Assembly: GCA_023389045.1 (NCBI GenBank)
Contig: JAEWEZ010000157.1
Coordinates: 1-31,515, forward strand
Length of the DNA: 31,515 nt
Origin: Actinomycetes bacterium
GTDB lineage: Bacteria; Actinomycetota; Actinomycetes; Actinomycetales; Dermabacteraceae
Direction of reading: 5' to 3'
Of this stretch, positions 1 to 8,564 are shown piece after piece (within the stretch, counting starts at the first letter, position 1; every line of letters starts with the position of its first letter). Under the pieces are notes generated by a model that was given only the letters and a program-made list of their open reading frames with translations, was not told the origin of the DNA and searched no databases. The position numbers were made by a program, and so were the translations under genes.

Positions 1-544
1 CGTCGGCAGCATCAGAGATCAACAGATCCAGACTCTTGCGCTCCGTGGCCGTGAAAGGGGCGAGCACATGATCGGCGGTGTCGCGCTGCCCCGCTGGGCG
101 CCCCACGCCAACTCGCACGCGCAGGTAGTCCTTGGTGCCGAGAGCCTGGCTGATCGAGCGCAGGCCGTTGTGGCCGCCTTCGCCGCCACCGCACTTCAGG
201 CGCAGGGTGTCGAAGGGGATGTCGATCTCGTCGTGCACCACCACGATGCGTTCGGCGGGCACGTCGTAGTAGCTGGCGAGCTGTGAGACCGGGGCGCCGG
301 AGACGTTCATATAGGTGGTCGGTTTCGCGAGGATCACCCGACGGTCGGCGCCGGGCAGACCGAAGCGGCCTTCGACGACCATCGCCTGCCCCCGTCGGGC
401 GGCAGAAAAACGTGCCCCCGAGGCCTCGGCAATGTGGTCGAGCACCATCTGGCCGGCGTTATGCCGGGTGGCGGCGTATTTGGGGCCGGGATTGCCCAGT
501 CCCACCACGAGGTACGGTCCGTTCGCGCTGGGCGACGTCTGCAT
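1..544 (-). CDS. pth: Peptidyl-tRNA hydrolase (partial, 3' end outside the window)
   Basis: Pth releases tRNA from peptidyl-tRNAs that drop off the ribosome prematurely. The visible 181 residues include the N-terminal LVVGLGNPGPKY motif, the catalytic histidine in TRHNAGQ (about residue 28), KPTTYMN and HDEID; the family usually has about 190-200 residues, so only a short C-terminal piece lies beyond position 1. The start is the ATG at 544, preceded by CAGGAG. It is the second gene after rplY on the minus strand, separated by about 150 nt that contain a strong hairpin (607-637), so read-through or a separate promoter is needed. The rplY-pth pairing is common in actinobacteria. Family assignment is firm from the motifs. 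Confidence 0.96.
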   Translation of the reverse strand, partial: MQTSPSANGPYLVVGLGNPGPKYAATRHNAGQMVLDHIAEASGARFSAARRGQAMVVEGRFGLPGADRRVILAKPTTYMNVSGAPVSQLASYYDVPAERIVVVHDEIDIPFDTLRLKCGGGEGGHNGLRSISQALGTKDYLRVRVGVGRPAGQRDTADHVLAPFTATERKSLDLLISDAAD

Positions 545-606
545 GGGGTGCTCGCTCCTGGAGACGGTCGGGGCCCGGCCGGCAGGACCGGGCGCTGGGA
601 ACGTTA

Positions 607-637
607 CCGGGGCGCCGCGCATTGCGCGACGCCCCGG
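607..637 (-). terminator. GC-rich hairpin between rplY and pth
   Basis: A 14-bp inverted repeat with one G-U pair and a 3-nt loop (607-620 against 624-637) lies between the rplY stop and pth on the minus strand. There is no U-tract, as in many actinobacterial terminators. It could end or attenuate rplY transcription before pth. Confidence 0.5.
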
Positions 638-696
638 CGGGTGTATGTGGCGGATCCATCGGGGTCTGAGGCCCGCGGATCATCACCGCGGAAGGA

Positions 697-1338
697 TCAC
701 TCCTTCTCCTCAGCCTCGCCCTCAGACTCCTCGGACTCCTCGCCCTCAGACTCCTCGGACTCCTCGCCCTCGGCGTCCTCATCAGCCTCGAGGTCTTCCT
801 CAACGCGCGGGATCTCGACGGCGACCACGAGCAGGTCGGCCTCGGTCACGAGGGAGGCACCCTCGGGCAGGGTGACATCGCCGGCGAACAGCTGGTAGCC
901 GTCTTCCTTGCCCTCGACGTCGACCTCGATCTGCTCGGGCACCTTGAGGGCGTCGACCTCGAGGGTCAGGGTCTGGGAGTCCACCACGGCGATGGCCGGG
1001 GCCACGGGCTCACCGGTCAGGATCACGGGGACGTCCACCTCGACCTTCTCGCCACGCTTGACAATCACGAGGTCAAGGTGGGTGAGGGTGCGCTGCAGCG
1101 GGTGACGCTGAATGTCCTTGATCAGGCCCAGGTGGGTGTCGCCATTGGGCAGCACCAGCTCGAAGAGGGCGTTGGCGTTACGGGCGGCCAGGGCGGTCTC
1201 GTGGCCCGGCAGCACCAGGTGGATCGGGTCGGTGCCGTGGCCGTACAGGACGGCGGGAACCTTGTGCTCGCGACGGATCTGGCGGGCAGCGCCCTTGCCG
1301 AAGTTCTCGCGGAGTTCGACGTTCAGCTTCTCAGCCAT
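697..1338 (-). CDS. rplY: 50S ribosomal protein L25 (general stress protein Ctc type)
   Basis: L25 binds 5S rRNA in the large ribosomal subunit. The 213-residue protein is the long TL5/Ctc form: an N-terminal 5S-binding beta domain (residues about 1-95; ENFGKGAARQIRRE, VPAVLYGHG) followed by the C-terminal Ctc domain (about 95-185; VDVPVILTGE, QTLTLEVDALKVPEQIEVDV). The last 30 residues or so are an extremely acidic low-complexity tail of repeated EESEESEG units, encoded by a 24-nt tandem repeat. The ATG start has GAAGGAG about 7 nt upstream. A TAGAGT -10 box at 1472-1477 implies a leader of roughly 125 nt. It lies downstream of prs but is separated from it by a strong hairpin, so it probably has its own promoter. 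Confidence 0.97.
   Translation of the reverse strand: MAEKLNVELRENFGKGAARQIRREHKVPAVLYGHGTDPIHLVLPGHETALAARNANALFELVLPNGDTHLGLIKDIQRHPLQRTLTHLDLVIVKRGEKVEVDVPVILTGEPVAPAIAVVDSQTLTLEVDALKVPEQIEVDVEGKEDGYQLFAGDVTLPEGASLVTEADLLVVAVEIPRVEEDLEADEDAEGEESEESEGEESEESEGEAEEKE
717..775 (-). repeat. 24-nt tandem repeat encoding the acidic tail of L25
   Basis: Two identical 24-nt units (717-740 and 741-764) and a partial third occur in frame within rplY and encode EESEESEG repeats. Because the unit length is a multiple of three, changes in copy number would lengthen or shorten the tail without a frameshift. Confidence 0.85.
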
Positions 1339-1471
1339 GGATTGCTCCTTCAGGTGACGTTCTCTCAGCAGCGAGGGACGCCACGGAGCCTTCCGGCACG
1401 CTCAGGGCCGGGGATCCGCACCGCGTCGATCACGCGACAGTTTCCCGTCGCCTCGCCGAAGTGACCTGGGA

Positions 1472-1477
1472 ACTCTA
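1472..1477 (-). promoter_or_regulatory. Candidate -10 box for rplY
   Basis: TAGAGT on the minus strand, preceded by TGT, fits the TANNNT consensus of actinobacterial housekeeping promoters. It would give an rplY mRNA with a leader of about 125 nt containing small potential hairpins. No convincing -35 was assigned. Confidence 0.4.
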
Positions 1478-1529
1478 ACATGCAGCAGCGATGCTGGCCC
1501 TGGAGCGTGACCGGGCTCGCATGCCACAG

Positions 1530-1573
1530 CGCAGTGAACGCCCCCGCGCCAAGGTGCGGGAGCGTTCACTGCG
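1530..1573 (-). terminator. Terminator-like hairpin downstream of prs
   Basis: A 12-bp perfect stem (1530-1541 against 1562-1573) extends inward after one mismatch by five more pairs around a loop of about 8 nt. It sits 31 nt past the prs stop codon on the minus strand, with no clear U-tract. It is placed to end the glmU-prs transcript. Confidence 0.65.
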
Positions 1574-1604
1574 GTGTCGATGCGGCTCAGAAGTCGCCGT
1601 GGAC

Positions 1605-2585
1605 TCAGACCTCGCCGTCAAAGAGGCTCGTGACCGAACCGTCGTCGAACACAGCGCGGATCGCGCGGGCGATCATCGGAGCGATCGACAGCTGGGTAAG
1701 GCCCTCGAACTGCTTCTCCGGCGGGATCGGCAGGGTGTTGGTGCAGACCACCTCACGCGCGCCGCAGGAGCGCAGACGCTCGGTGGCGGGATCGGACAGG
1801 ATCGGGTGCGTGGTTGCGACCACGATCGAGCTTGCGCCATTGGCTTTGAGCGCCTCCACGGCCTGCACGATGGTGCCGGCGGTGTCGATCATGTCGTCGA
1901 CCAGAATGCAGGTCTTGCCGTTCACGTCACCGATCACGCGCTTAGCCACAGCCTGGTTCGGCTTCTTCGGATCGCGGAACTTGTGGATGAAGGCGAGGCT
2001 CACGCCGCCCAGCTTCTTCGCCCAGAGCTCGGCCACGCGGATGCGGCCGGCATCCGGGGAGACCACCGCGAGGTCCTCATTGCCGTACTTGCCGGCCACA
2101 TAGTCACCGAGGATCGGCAGGGCCATCAGGTGGTCCACGGGCTTACGGAAGTAGCCCTGCACCTGCGGGGCGTGCAGATCCACGGAGATCATGCGGTCGA
2201 TGCCCGCGGTTTCGTACAGGTCTGCGACCAGGCGGGCCGAGATCGGTTCGCGGCCGCGGTGCTTCTTGTCCTGGCGGGCGTAGGGGAATGTCGGGGCGAT
2301 CGCGGTGATGCGCTTGGCGGAGGCACGCTTGAGCGCATCAATCATGATCAGGTGTTCCATCACCCAGGTGTTGATCGGCGCCGGGTGAGACTGCAGCACG
2401 AAGGCGTCCGTGCCACGCACCGACTCTCCATAGCGCACGTAGATTTCACCGTTGGCGAAGTCCCAGGCGTCCATGGGCAGAACTTCCACGCCCAGTTCCT
2501 CGGAGACTTCTTCCGCGAGCACGGGGTGTGCTCGGCCTGTGGCCAGAACCAAACGTTTTTCCCCGGTGGTGACGATTCCGCTCAT
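1605..2585 (-). CDS. prs: Ribose-phosphate pyrophosphokinase (PRPP synthetase)
   Basis: Prs makes phosphoribosyl pyrophosphate from ribose 5-phosphate and ATP for nucleotide, histidine and tryptophan synthesis. At 326 residues it has the usual class I length. It shows the N-terminal ATP-binding region (YGESVRGTDAFVLQS), the PYARQDKKHRGREPISARL loop, the metal-binding VDLHAPQVQGYF and the PRPP-binding loop CILVDDMIDTAGTI. The start codon overlaps the glmU stop by 4 nt (ATGA at 2582-2585), so the two genes form an operon and are probably translationally coupled. A hairpin at 1530-1573 ends the unit. Identification is unambiguous. Confidence 0.98.
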   Translation of the reverse strand: MSGIVTTGEKRLVLATGRAHPVLAEEVSEELGVEVLPMDAWDFANGEIYVRYGESVRGTDAFVLQSHPAPINTWVMEHLIMIDALKRASAKRITAIAPTFPYARQDKKHRGREPISARLVADLYETAGIDRMISVDLHAPQVQGYFRKPVDHLMALPILGDYVAGKYGNEDLAVVSPDAGRIRVAELWAKKLGGVSLAFIHKFRDPKKPNQAVAKRVIGDVNGKTCILVDDMIDTAGTIVQAVEALKANGASSIVVATTHPILSDPATERLRSCGAREVVCTNTLPIPPEKQFEGLTQLSIAPMIARAIRAVFDDGSVTSLFDGEV

Positions 2586-4066
2586 CGCTGCTTGCGCTCC
2601 TTGTTCTCGCTCTCACGGCTCTCATCGTCGGCTGCGGCACTGTCCAGGGCGGCTCGGGCGGCCTCCTCGGCGGCAGTTCCTGCGCGGCGCTGCAAGGTCC
2701 ATCCTTCCATGTTCCGCTGGCTGACCGCATTGACGGCCAGCGCTCCCGGCGGCACATCTTTACGCACCACAGTGCCAGCCCCCGTCGCGGCCCCATCCCC
2801 GATATGCACGGGGGCCACGAGCACGCTGTCGGATCCGATCCGCACGTGCTTGCCCACGGTGGTGCGGTGCTTATTCACCCCGTCGTAGTTCGCAAAGATC
2901 GTGGCGGCGCCGATATTGGTTCCTTCGCCGATTTCGGCGTCTCCCACGTAGCTCAGATGCGGCACCTTCGCGCCATCCCCGACGATCGCGTTCTTGGTTT
3001 CGACGAAACCGCCGATCTTGCCCTTGACGCCGAGGCGCGTGCCGGGGCGCAGGTAGGTGAAGGGGCCGACGGTGGCTTTCGCGCCAATCACAGCGAGAAC
3101 GGTGTGGGCGCGGGTCACCTCAGCGCCCTCCCCCACTTCGGTGTCACGCAGGGTGCTGTCGGGGCCGACGATGGCATCCTCCCCGATCACGGTGGCGCCG
3201 TGCAGCTGCACCCCGGGAAGGATCGTGGCGTCCTGTCCGATGCGCACGGAAGCGTCGATCCAGGTGGTGTCGGGGTCCACGATCGTCACGCCGGCGCGCA
3301 TATGGCGCTCGAGGATCCGACGGTTCAGTTCCTTGCCGAGCTGCGCGAGCTGCACGCGATCATTCGCACCCTCAACGAGCATCGCGTCCTCGGTGACGAG
3401 GGCGCGCACGGTACGGCCGTCCTCACGGGCGATGCCGAGCACATCGGTCAGGTACATCTCGCCCTGGGCGTTATCGGTGCCGATCCGGGTGAGGGCCTCA
3501 CGCAGCACGCCGAGGTCAAAGGCGTAGATACCGGAGTTGATCTCGTCGATCTCACGCTGGGCTTCGGTCGCGTCCTTGTGTTCGACGATGCCAAGCACCT
3601 CGGTGCCGTCCTCGCTGCGCAGGATGCGCCCGTAGCCGGTGGGGTCTGCCACACGCGCGGTCAGCACGGTGACGGCAGCGCCGGCCTCCTCATGCGCGGC
3701 GGTCAGCGCGATCAGGGTGTCGGAGTCGAGAAGGGGCACGTCCCCGTAGGTGACGAGCACGGTGCCGGAGGTGGCGCGCACCTTCTCCAGGCCGCACTGG
3801 ACGGCGCGGCCGGTGCCGGGGATCTCGTCCTGATCGGCGATGACGACATCGGGCACATGCTCCAGGAGGTGCTGCGCGACGCGTTCGCGTTCATGGCGCA
3901 CCACGACGACCAGTTCGGCCGATCCGGTGCCTTGCGCGGCACCCACCGCGTGCATCAGGAGGGACCGCCCGGCAATCGGGTGGAGAACCTTGGGGGTGCG
4001 GGACTTCATGCGGGTGCCGGCGCCGGCGGCGAGGACGACGACGGCGGCGGGGGCGGCGTGGGCCAC
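2582..4066 (-). CDS. glmU: Bifunctional N-acetylglucosamine-1-phosphate uridyltransferase / glucosamine-1-phosphate acetyltransferase
   Basis: GlmU performs the last two steps of UDP-GlcNAc synthesis for peptidoglycan. I chose the GTG at 4066 (494 residues) because CGAGGAG lies just upstream and the protein then begins immediately before the nucleotidyltransferase motif LAAGAGTRMKSRTPKVLHPI; a longer open frame to 4516 runs antisense through tRNA-Gln and is rejected. The N-terminal Rossmann-like uridyltransferase domain spans about 1-240 and includes QDEIPGTGRAVQCG and TYGDVPLL. The C-terminal left-handed beta-helix has hexapeptide repeats, with LRPGT, VETKN, HLSYVGDAEIG and NIGAATIFANYDG carrying acetyltransferase-site residues. 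The tail after QRNMEGW is acidic and charged. It overlaps prs by 4 nt. Confidence 0.98.
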   Translation of the reverse strand: MAHAAPAAVVVLAAGAGTRMKSRTPKVLHPIAGRSLLMHAVGAAQGTGSAELVVVVRHERERVAQHLLEHVPDVVIADQDEIPGTGRAVQCGLEKVRATSGTVLVTYGDVPLLDSDTLIALTAAHEEAGAAVTVLTARVADPTGYGRILRSEDGTEVLGIVEHKDATEAQREIDEINSGIYAFDLGVLREALTRIGTDNAQGEMYLTDVLGIAREDGRTVRALVTEDAMLVEGANDRVQLAQLGKELNRRILERHMRAGVTIVDPDTTWIDASVRIGQDATILPGVQLHGATVIGEDAIVGPDSTLRDTEVGEGAEVTRAHTVLAVIGAKATVGPFTYLRPGTRLGVKGKIGGFVETKNAIVGDGAKVPHLSYVGDAEIGEGTNIGAATIFANYDGVNKHRTTVGKHVRIGSDSVLVAPVHIGDGAATGAGTVVRKDVPPGALAVNAVSQRNMEGWTLQRRAGTAAEEAARAALDSAAADDESRESENKERKQR

Positions 4067-4119
4067 GGGTGCTCCTCGGTTGGACGACGAGAGTCGGGCG
4101 CCGGCTGGGCCGACGCGCG

Positions 4120-4191
4120 TTCCGCCATCAGGACTCGAACCTGAAACATCAGAACCAAAATCTGAGGTGTTGCCGATTACACCATGGCGGA
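4120..4191 (-). tRNA. tRNA-Gln (anticodon TTG)
   Basis: The minus strand folds into a cloverleaf: acceptor stem TCCGCCA/TGGCGGA with discriminator A, anticodon stem TCAGA/TCTGA closing the 7-nt loop TTTTGGT with anticodon TTG, and a T-arm containing GGTTCGAGTCC. CCA is not encoded. It lies 53 nt upstream of glmU on the same strand. Confidence 0.95.
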
Positions 4192-4331
4192 TCGACGCAC
4201 CATGGACGCTCTCCGGACGCTGCCCAGACACACCAGGCGGCACCGTGAGCGAGCCGGTGCGCGGGTTGATCCTATCGCCCTCGGACCCTTGCCCGGCTCC
4301 ATCGGGACGGTGGGTGTGCGAGAGTTGCGCC

Positions 4332-4967
4332 ATGGCGGAGAAGGACAGCACGCGCACCCGCGCCGTGCGGATGACCGGGCGGGAACGACGCGAACAGCTC
4401 CTCGCGGTGGGGCGGCACCTGTTTGCACAAAAGGGGTACGACGCCACGAGCGTCGAAGAAATCGCAGCCTGCGCGAAGGTTTCGAAGCCCGTGGTGTACG
4501 AGCACTTCGGCGGCAAAGAGGGCCTCTACGCGGTGGTGGTGGACCGCGAAACCCAGACCCTGATGGAAGCACTCGAGGAGTCCCTCGCTGATCACCGCCA
4601 GCACCCCCGGATGCTGATCGAACGGGCCGCGCTCGCCTTCCTCACCTATATCGACACCAACGAAGACGGTTTCCGGGTTCTCGTACGGGATTCTCCCGTC
4701 GCCCAGGGCACCGGCTCCTTCTCCTCGCTGCTCGGGGATGTTGCCGCGAAAGCTGAGCAGATCCTCGGCGAGCAGTTCCGGGCCCGCAAATACCGGGTGC
4801 AGGATGCGGCGGTGTACGCGCAAATGCTGGTGGGCATGGTCGCCTACACCGGGCAGTGGTGGCTGGAGCACCGCAAGCCACCCAAAGAGCAGCTTGCGGC
4901 GCGCCTGGTGAACCTCTCCTGGCATGGCCTGAGCGCCCTGGAGAAGAAACCCGAGCTGCGGCAGTGA
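4332..4967 (+). CDS. TetR/AcrR family transcriptional regulator
   Basis: This 211-residue protein has the TetR layout. An N-terminal helix-turn-helix spans about residues 14-62 (RREQLLAVGRHLFAQKGYDATSVEEIA, then KVSKPVVYEHFGGKEGLYAVV) and an all-helical ligand-binding domain follows. The WWLEHRKPP segment near the end is typical of the actinobacterial subgroup with a C-terminal domain. The ATG at 4332 is chosen because it directly precedes the charged arm before the HTH; the open frame continues upstream across the antisense tRNA, which is not credible coding. No clear Shine-Dalgarno is seen. The ligand and targets are unknown. A MarR regulator follows 30 nt after its stop. Confidence 0.9.
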   Translation: MAEKDSTRTRAVRMTGRERREQLLAVGRHLFAQKGYDATSVEEIAACAKVSKPVVYEHFGGKEGLYAVVVDRETQTLMEALEESLADHRQHPRMLIERAALAFLTYIDTNEDGFRVLVRDSPVAQGTGSFSSLLGDVAAKAEQILGEQFRARKYRVQDAAVYAQMLVGMVAYTGQWWLEHRKPPKEQLAARLVNLSWHGLSALEKKPELRQ

Positions 4968-4984
4968 CCGCGCACCTCAGCACC

Positions 4985-4990
4985 TAGAAT
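4985..4990 (+). promoter_or_regulatory. -10 box for leaderless MarR-family mRNA
   Basis: TAGAAT ends 7 nt before the ATG at 4998, with no Shine-Dalgarno in between. This is the spacing expected when transcription starts at the first base of the start codon. Confidence 0.55.
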
Positions 4991-4997
4991 CGTGCTC

Positions 4998-5519
4998 ATG
5001 TCGCAGCAGGACTCCCACGCCTCCCACGATGAGGTCGACCGGATCATCGCCGGGTGGCATCGGGCACTGCCCGCCCTGGACACCCGTCCGATGGCGGTTG
5101 CCTCACGCCTGTGGCGTATCGCCCGGCACCTCGATAACGCCCGACGGAGTGCTTTCGCTGCGGCTGAGCTGGAAGCCTGGGAGTTCGACATGCTCTCGGC
5201 CCTGCGACGCAGCCCCAGCGGCACCCTCTCCCCCGGCGCCCTCGGCGAACAAACCATGGTCACCTCGGGCACGGTCAGCACCCGGCTCGACAAACTCGCA
5301 GCCCGCGGTCTGGTGCGACGCGAACGCAATCCCGATGACGGGCGCGGGGTGCGGGTGCGTCTCGAAGCCGAGGGCGAAACCCGCGTGGACCAGGCAATCA
5401 CCGCCCTCGTGGATGCGGAGGCGCGGCTGCTGACACCGCTTGGCGATGGGGATCGCGAACAGCTCGCCGGCCTGCTCCGGCTGCTCCTGCTCGGCTTTGA
5501 ACACCCTGACGAGGTCTAA
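4998..5519 (+). CDS. MarR family winged-helix transcriptional regulator
   Basis: A 173-residue DNA-binding protein with the MarR core: WEFDMLSALRR, then the recognition-helix region LGEQTMVTSGTVSTRLDKLAARGLVRRERNPDDGR with the conserved wing (D-D-G-R), followed by C-terminal dimerisation helices (ITALVDAEARLLTPL). An in-frame GTG lies 6 nt upstream at 4992; ATG 4998 is preferred because a TAGAAT box sits 7 nt before it, as in leaderless transcripts. The effector is unknown. It immediately precedes the low-GC restriction-modification island, whose left boundary lies at or just after its stop codon. Confidence 0.9.
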   Translation: MSQQDSHASHDEVDRIIAGWHRALPALDTRPMAVASRLWRIARHLDNARRSAFAAAELEAWEFDMLSALRRSPSGTLSPGALGEQTMVTSGTVSTRLDKLAARGLVRRERNPDDGRGVRVRLEAEGETRVDQAITALVDAEARLLTPLGDGDREQLAGLLRLLLLGFEHPDEV

Positions 5520-5653
5520 GGCCCGTCGGCTGACAGCTCGTCTCCCTCTCTGGCCGATAGATGCAGCGCATGCACCTTGCGGCCCTGCTTGTCTCCCAAC
5601 ACAACGCAAAAAGACTCGCTATTCTGAACGGCAGCGCTAGGCGCAGTAACCAT
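5516..5653 (-). other. Possible small ORF or gene remnant beside the RM island
   Basis: On the minus strand a 45-codon ATG frame ends at 5516, directly against the MarR stop on the other strand. Its last 33 residues or so (FCVVLGDKQGRKVHALHLSA onward) look protein-like with moderately biased third positions, but there is no good ribosome-binding site and I recognise no family. It may be the C-terminal remnant of a gene disrupted when the RM gene arrived, or chance. The rest of 5520-5755 shows no other feature except the RBS of the RM gene. Confidence 0.2.
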
Positions 5654-5755
5654 CTCGATGGATCTTTTTCGGTTAGTGTAGCCGGGTGACTCCTGCGCTA
5701 GCGGTAGTGCGCTCTCAACGTTGAACGATCTGACCTGGGCATAGGAATATGAGTT

Positions 5756-8506
5756 ATGGCCAAACCTCTCGTTCTCTCTGACATTCGGACCCGCACTGAA
5801 GCATTTGTTGCCGATTGGAGAGATGCTATCGGCTACGAGAAGGGGGAGGCGCAGGAGTTTGTGCGCGGCTTGCTCGCATGTTTTGGCATCAGTGGCCGAA
5901 CAGCAGCCGTGTATGAGAAACGTGCGAAGCGCGCTTCCACAGGACAGAAAGGCTTCATCGACGCGCTCATCACTGGCACTGCAGTTATCGAAATGAAGAG
6001 CGCCGGGAAAGACCTCCAGGCTGCCGAAACTCAAGCACTTGACTACATTGAATCGCTCAATGAAACCGAGCGACCCGACTACGTTATCACTAGCGACTTC
6101 AAGCGGTTCCGCATCCTCAACCTGATCGCAGAACCCGACGAGCCTGACACGATCACGTTCCCACTCGAGGAACTACCGCAGCACGTCGAAGATATGACGT
6201 TTCTTGCAGGCCTGCGCAAAACAACGTTTGGATCAAAAAAACAAGAGAGAGCCTCGATCCAGGCGGCAAACCTCATGGCACGCCTCTATGAACATCTCGA
6301 AAAGACCGGCTATGACGACCACCAGGCGAGCGTGTTCCTGATCCGCACTCTGTTTTGCCTCTATTCCGACGACGCAGGCCTGTGGGAGCGCGACTTGTTC
6401 TCCCGCTATATCGAAGAGCGCACGAGCGAGGACGGCAGCGACTTGGGCGCCCAGCTCGCCACGCTGTACCAAGCATTGAACAAACCCGAAAGCAAACGCT
6501 ACGCGCAAAACGACGAACTGCTTATGGCTTTCCCCTATGTCAACGGCAGCGTGTTTGGGGAAGCCACCGAAATCCCCTACTTTGACCGACCAGCACGCGA
6601 CCTTCTACTGCAAGCCGCATACTTCAACTGGTCCTCGATCTCCCCGGCAATCTTTGGCTCGCTTTTCCAGGCTGTAAAAGATAAGAAGGCTCGGCGTGAA
6701 CTCGGAGAGCACTACACTACTGAAACGAACATTCTGAAGCTCATTCGGCCTTTGTTTCTGGACGAACTTGAGGAACGCTTCCTGAAGGCCTACAACCGCC
6801 AGAATGAGCTCAACAAACTCCTTACCCATCTCGGCGAACTACACCTGTTCGATCCCGCGTGCGGCTGTGGCAACTTCCTCATCATCGCCTACCGAGAACT
6901 ACGCGCCCTAGAGCTGAGGATTCACCAACGCCTCCAAGAGCTCGAACCGACCCGCGCACAGCTGTCCCTCATGGCCGAAGACCTCGTTCACGTGAAGCTG
7001 AACCACTTCCACGGGATCGAACTCGAAGAGTGGCCCGCCACTATTGCAAAAACCGCAATGTTCCTTGTCGAACATCAAGCGAACCAAGCCGTCAACCTCA
7101 CTTTGGGGTATGCCGTCCCGATGCTTCCCCTGCAAGACTCCGCACAGATCACCATCACCAACGCACTCCAGGCAGACTGGAGCTCCATCGTTCCTGAGAC
7201 GCACTCCTTAGTGGTGATGGGCAACCCTCCTTTCCTTGGTGATCACACACGCGGCACTAACCAGCTTTCCGACCTCCAACAAGCTTGGGGAGGAAATAAA
7301 GTTCTTTCCCGTCTCGACTACGTGACCGGCTGGCACGCCAAGACCCTGAGCCTCTTCTCCGACTACCGCTACGCCGGACAGTGGGCCTTTGTCACCACTA
7401 ATTCCATCACCCAAGGGGATCAGACAGCCCGTTTATTCCGACCTATCTTCGATGCTGGCTGGCACATCAAGTTTGCTCACCGGACTTTCGCGTGGTCCAG
7501 TGAAGCCCCTGGAGCGGCCGCAGTCCACTGCGTGATCATTGGCTTCACCCAAGATGCGAAGGTCACGCCGCGCCTTTTCGAGTACGAACACCCCAAAGCG
7601 TCACCGTACGAAGTCCCCGTCAAGAACGGTATCAACGCCTATCTCCTCGATGCACGAAACATTCTTGTCGACAAGCGCTCCACTCCTCTAAGCCCCTTGA
7701 TCCCGACCGTAGTCAAGGGCTCTATGCCAACCGATGACGGCAACTTCGTGATTGCCCCTGATGAGTATGCGGACGTTATGGCAGATCCCATCGCTGCCAA
7801 GTATGTTCGCCCGTACGTGGGATCAAAGGAGCTCATCAACGGGCAGAAGCGATGGTGCCTTTGGTTGCGTGACCTCGACCCCGCCGACCTTCAGCGTTCG
7901 CCCCTACTACGAGATCGCGTGGCTGCTGTTCGAGCGTTCCGTACGTCTTCAAAGGCTGCATCTACTCGCAACTACCCGCACCACCATCTGTTCCGACAGT
8001 TCGGCATCGTTGCTGATACGCCTATCGTGGCGATCCCAGAGGTTAGTTCAGAATCACGCCGATACCTACCCGTCGCACACCTCTCGCCAGGAACGATTAT
8101 CTCTAACAAGGTCTACGGCGCTATTGACCAGACAGGGCTTATTTTCGCTATCGCATCATCATCGATGTTCATCACCTGGATGAAATCTATTGGTGGTCGG
8201 ATGAAGTCTGATCTGAGTTTTTCCAGCACGATTACGTGGAATAACTTTCCGCTTCCCGAACTCAGCGACACACAGCGTGAAGCAGTGGCCGCCGCAGGAC
8301 GCGAGATTATCAGCGCTAGAGAGGCCCATCCCGAGCACTCTCTTGCCCAGCACTACAACCCGCTTGCAATGGACCCCGCCCTGGTGAAGGCGCATAACGC
8401 ACTCGATCGCGCTGTGGACCGGGCCTTCGGTGCGAATCGGGCACTGCGTTCCAATGCTGAGCGTGCGGCGCTCTTGTTCGACCGTTATGCCGAGATGACC
8501 GCCTAG
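5756..8506 (+). CDS. MmeI-like type IIL restriction-modification enzyme (fused endonuclease and adenine methyltransferase)
   Basis: A single 916-residue polypeptide that by family both cuts and methylates DNA. The N-terminus has a PD-(D/E)xK nuclease site: D69, then E79-M-K81, with the following KSAGKD typical of MmeI (whose catalytic residues are known as D70/E80/K82 in a 919-residue protein). A helical spacer follows. The gamma-class methyltransferase has motif I FDPACGCGNF at about 365-374 (usual GSG replaced by GCG) and catalytic motif IV NPPF at 490-493. The C-terminal part (about 600-860) is the likely target-recognition domain. AGGAA lies 8 nt before the ATG. No separate methylase or specificity gene is present, as expected for type IIL. 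Base composition is clearly lower in GC than in neighbouring genes, suggesting horizontal acquisition. The recognition site cannot be read from sequence alone. Confidence 0.93.
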   Translation: MAKPLVLSDIRTRTEAFVADWRDAIGYEKGEAQEFVRGLLACFGISGRTAAVYEKRAKRASTGQKGFIDALITGTAVIEMKSAGKDLQAAETQALDYIESLNETERPDYVITSDFKRFRILNLIAEPDEPDTITFPLEELPQHVEDMTFLAGLRKTTFGSKKQERASIQAANLMARLYEHLEKTGYDDHQASVFLIRTLFCLYSDDAGLWERDLFSRYIEERTSEDGSDLGAQLATLYQALNKPESKRYAQNDELLMAFPYVNGSVFGEATEIPYFDRPARDLLLQAAYFNWSSISPAIFGSLFQAVKDKKARRELGEHYTTETNILKLIRPLFLDELEERFLKAYNRQNELNKLLTHLGELHLFDPACGCGNFLIIAYRELRALELRIHQRLQELEPTRAQLSLMAEDLVHVKLNHFHGIELEEWPATIAKTAMFLVEHQANQAVNLTLGYAVPMLPLQDSAQITITNALQADWSSIVPETHSLVVMGNPPFLGDHTRGTNQLSDLQQAWGGNKVLSRLDYVTGWHAKTLSLFSDYRYAGQWAFVTTNSITQGDQTARLFRPIFDAGWHIKFAHRTFAWSSEAPGAAAVHCVIIGFTQDAKVTPRLFEYEHPKASPYEVPVKNGINAYLLDARNILVDKRSTPLSPLIPTVVKGSMPTDDGNFVIAPDEYADVMADPIAAKYVRPYVGSKELINGQKRWCLWLRDLDPADLQRSPLLRDRVAAVRAFRTSSKAASTRNYPHHHLFRQFGIVADTPIVAIPEVSSESRRYLPVAHLSPGTIISNKVYGAIDQTGLIFAIASSSMFITWMKSIGGRMKSDLSFSSTITWNNFPLPELSDTQREAVAAAGREIISAREAHPEHSLAQHYNPLAMDPALVKAHNALDRAVDRAFGANRALRSNAERAALLFDRYAEMTA

Positions 8507-8564
8507 AAGAAATCCTCTGACACCTACGGCCGTAGATCCCTGTGCCTAAGCCCGGGGCCTGCGC

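Noticed and set aside
2804..4144. 446-codon plus-strand frame over glmU
   Set aside because: Antisense shadow of glmU; Gly/His-rich with no family features.
4067..4516. N-terminal extension of glmU
   Set aside because: The extra codons run through tRNA-Gln and the divergent TetR gene; a GTG with a good RBS at 4066 fits the family length.
5517..5530. 14-nt sequence shared with 20784-20797, spanning two stop codons
   Set aside because: A match of this length is expected by chance in a GC-rich 31-kb window, so it is not evidence of a mobile-element target.
5516..6034. 172-codon minus-strand frame overlapping the start of the RM gene
   Set aside because: Most of it is antisense to the RM coding region; only the last 45 codons outside it are kept as a weak candidate.
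8524..8535. 12-nt perfect palindrome (CTACGGCCGTAG) after the RM gene
   Set aside because: Too short to call an attachment site or operator; it may act as a weak hairpin, but nothing pairs it with another copy.
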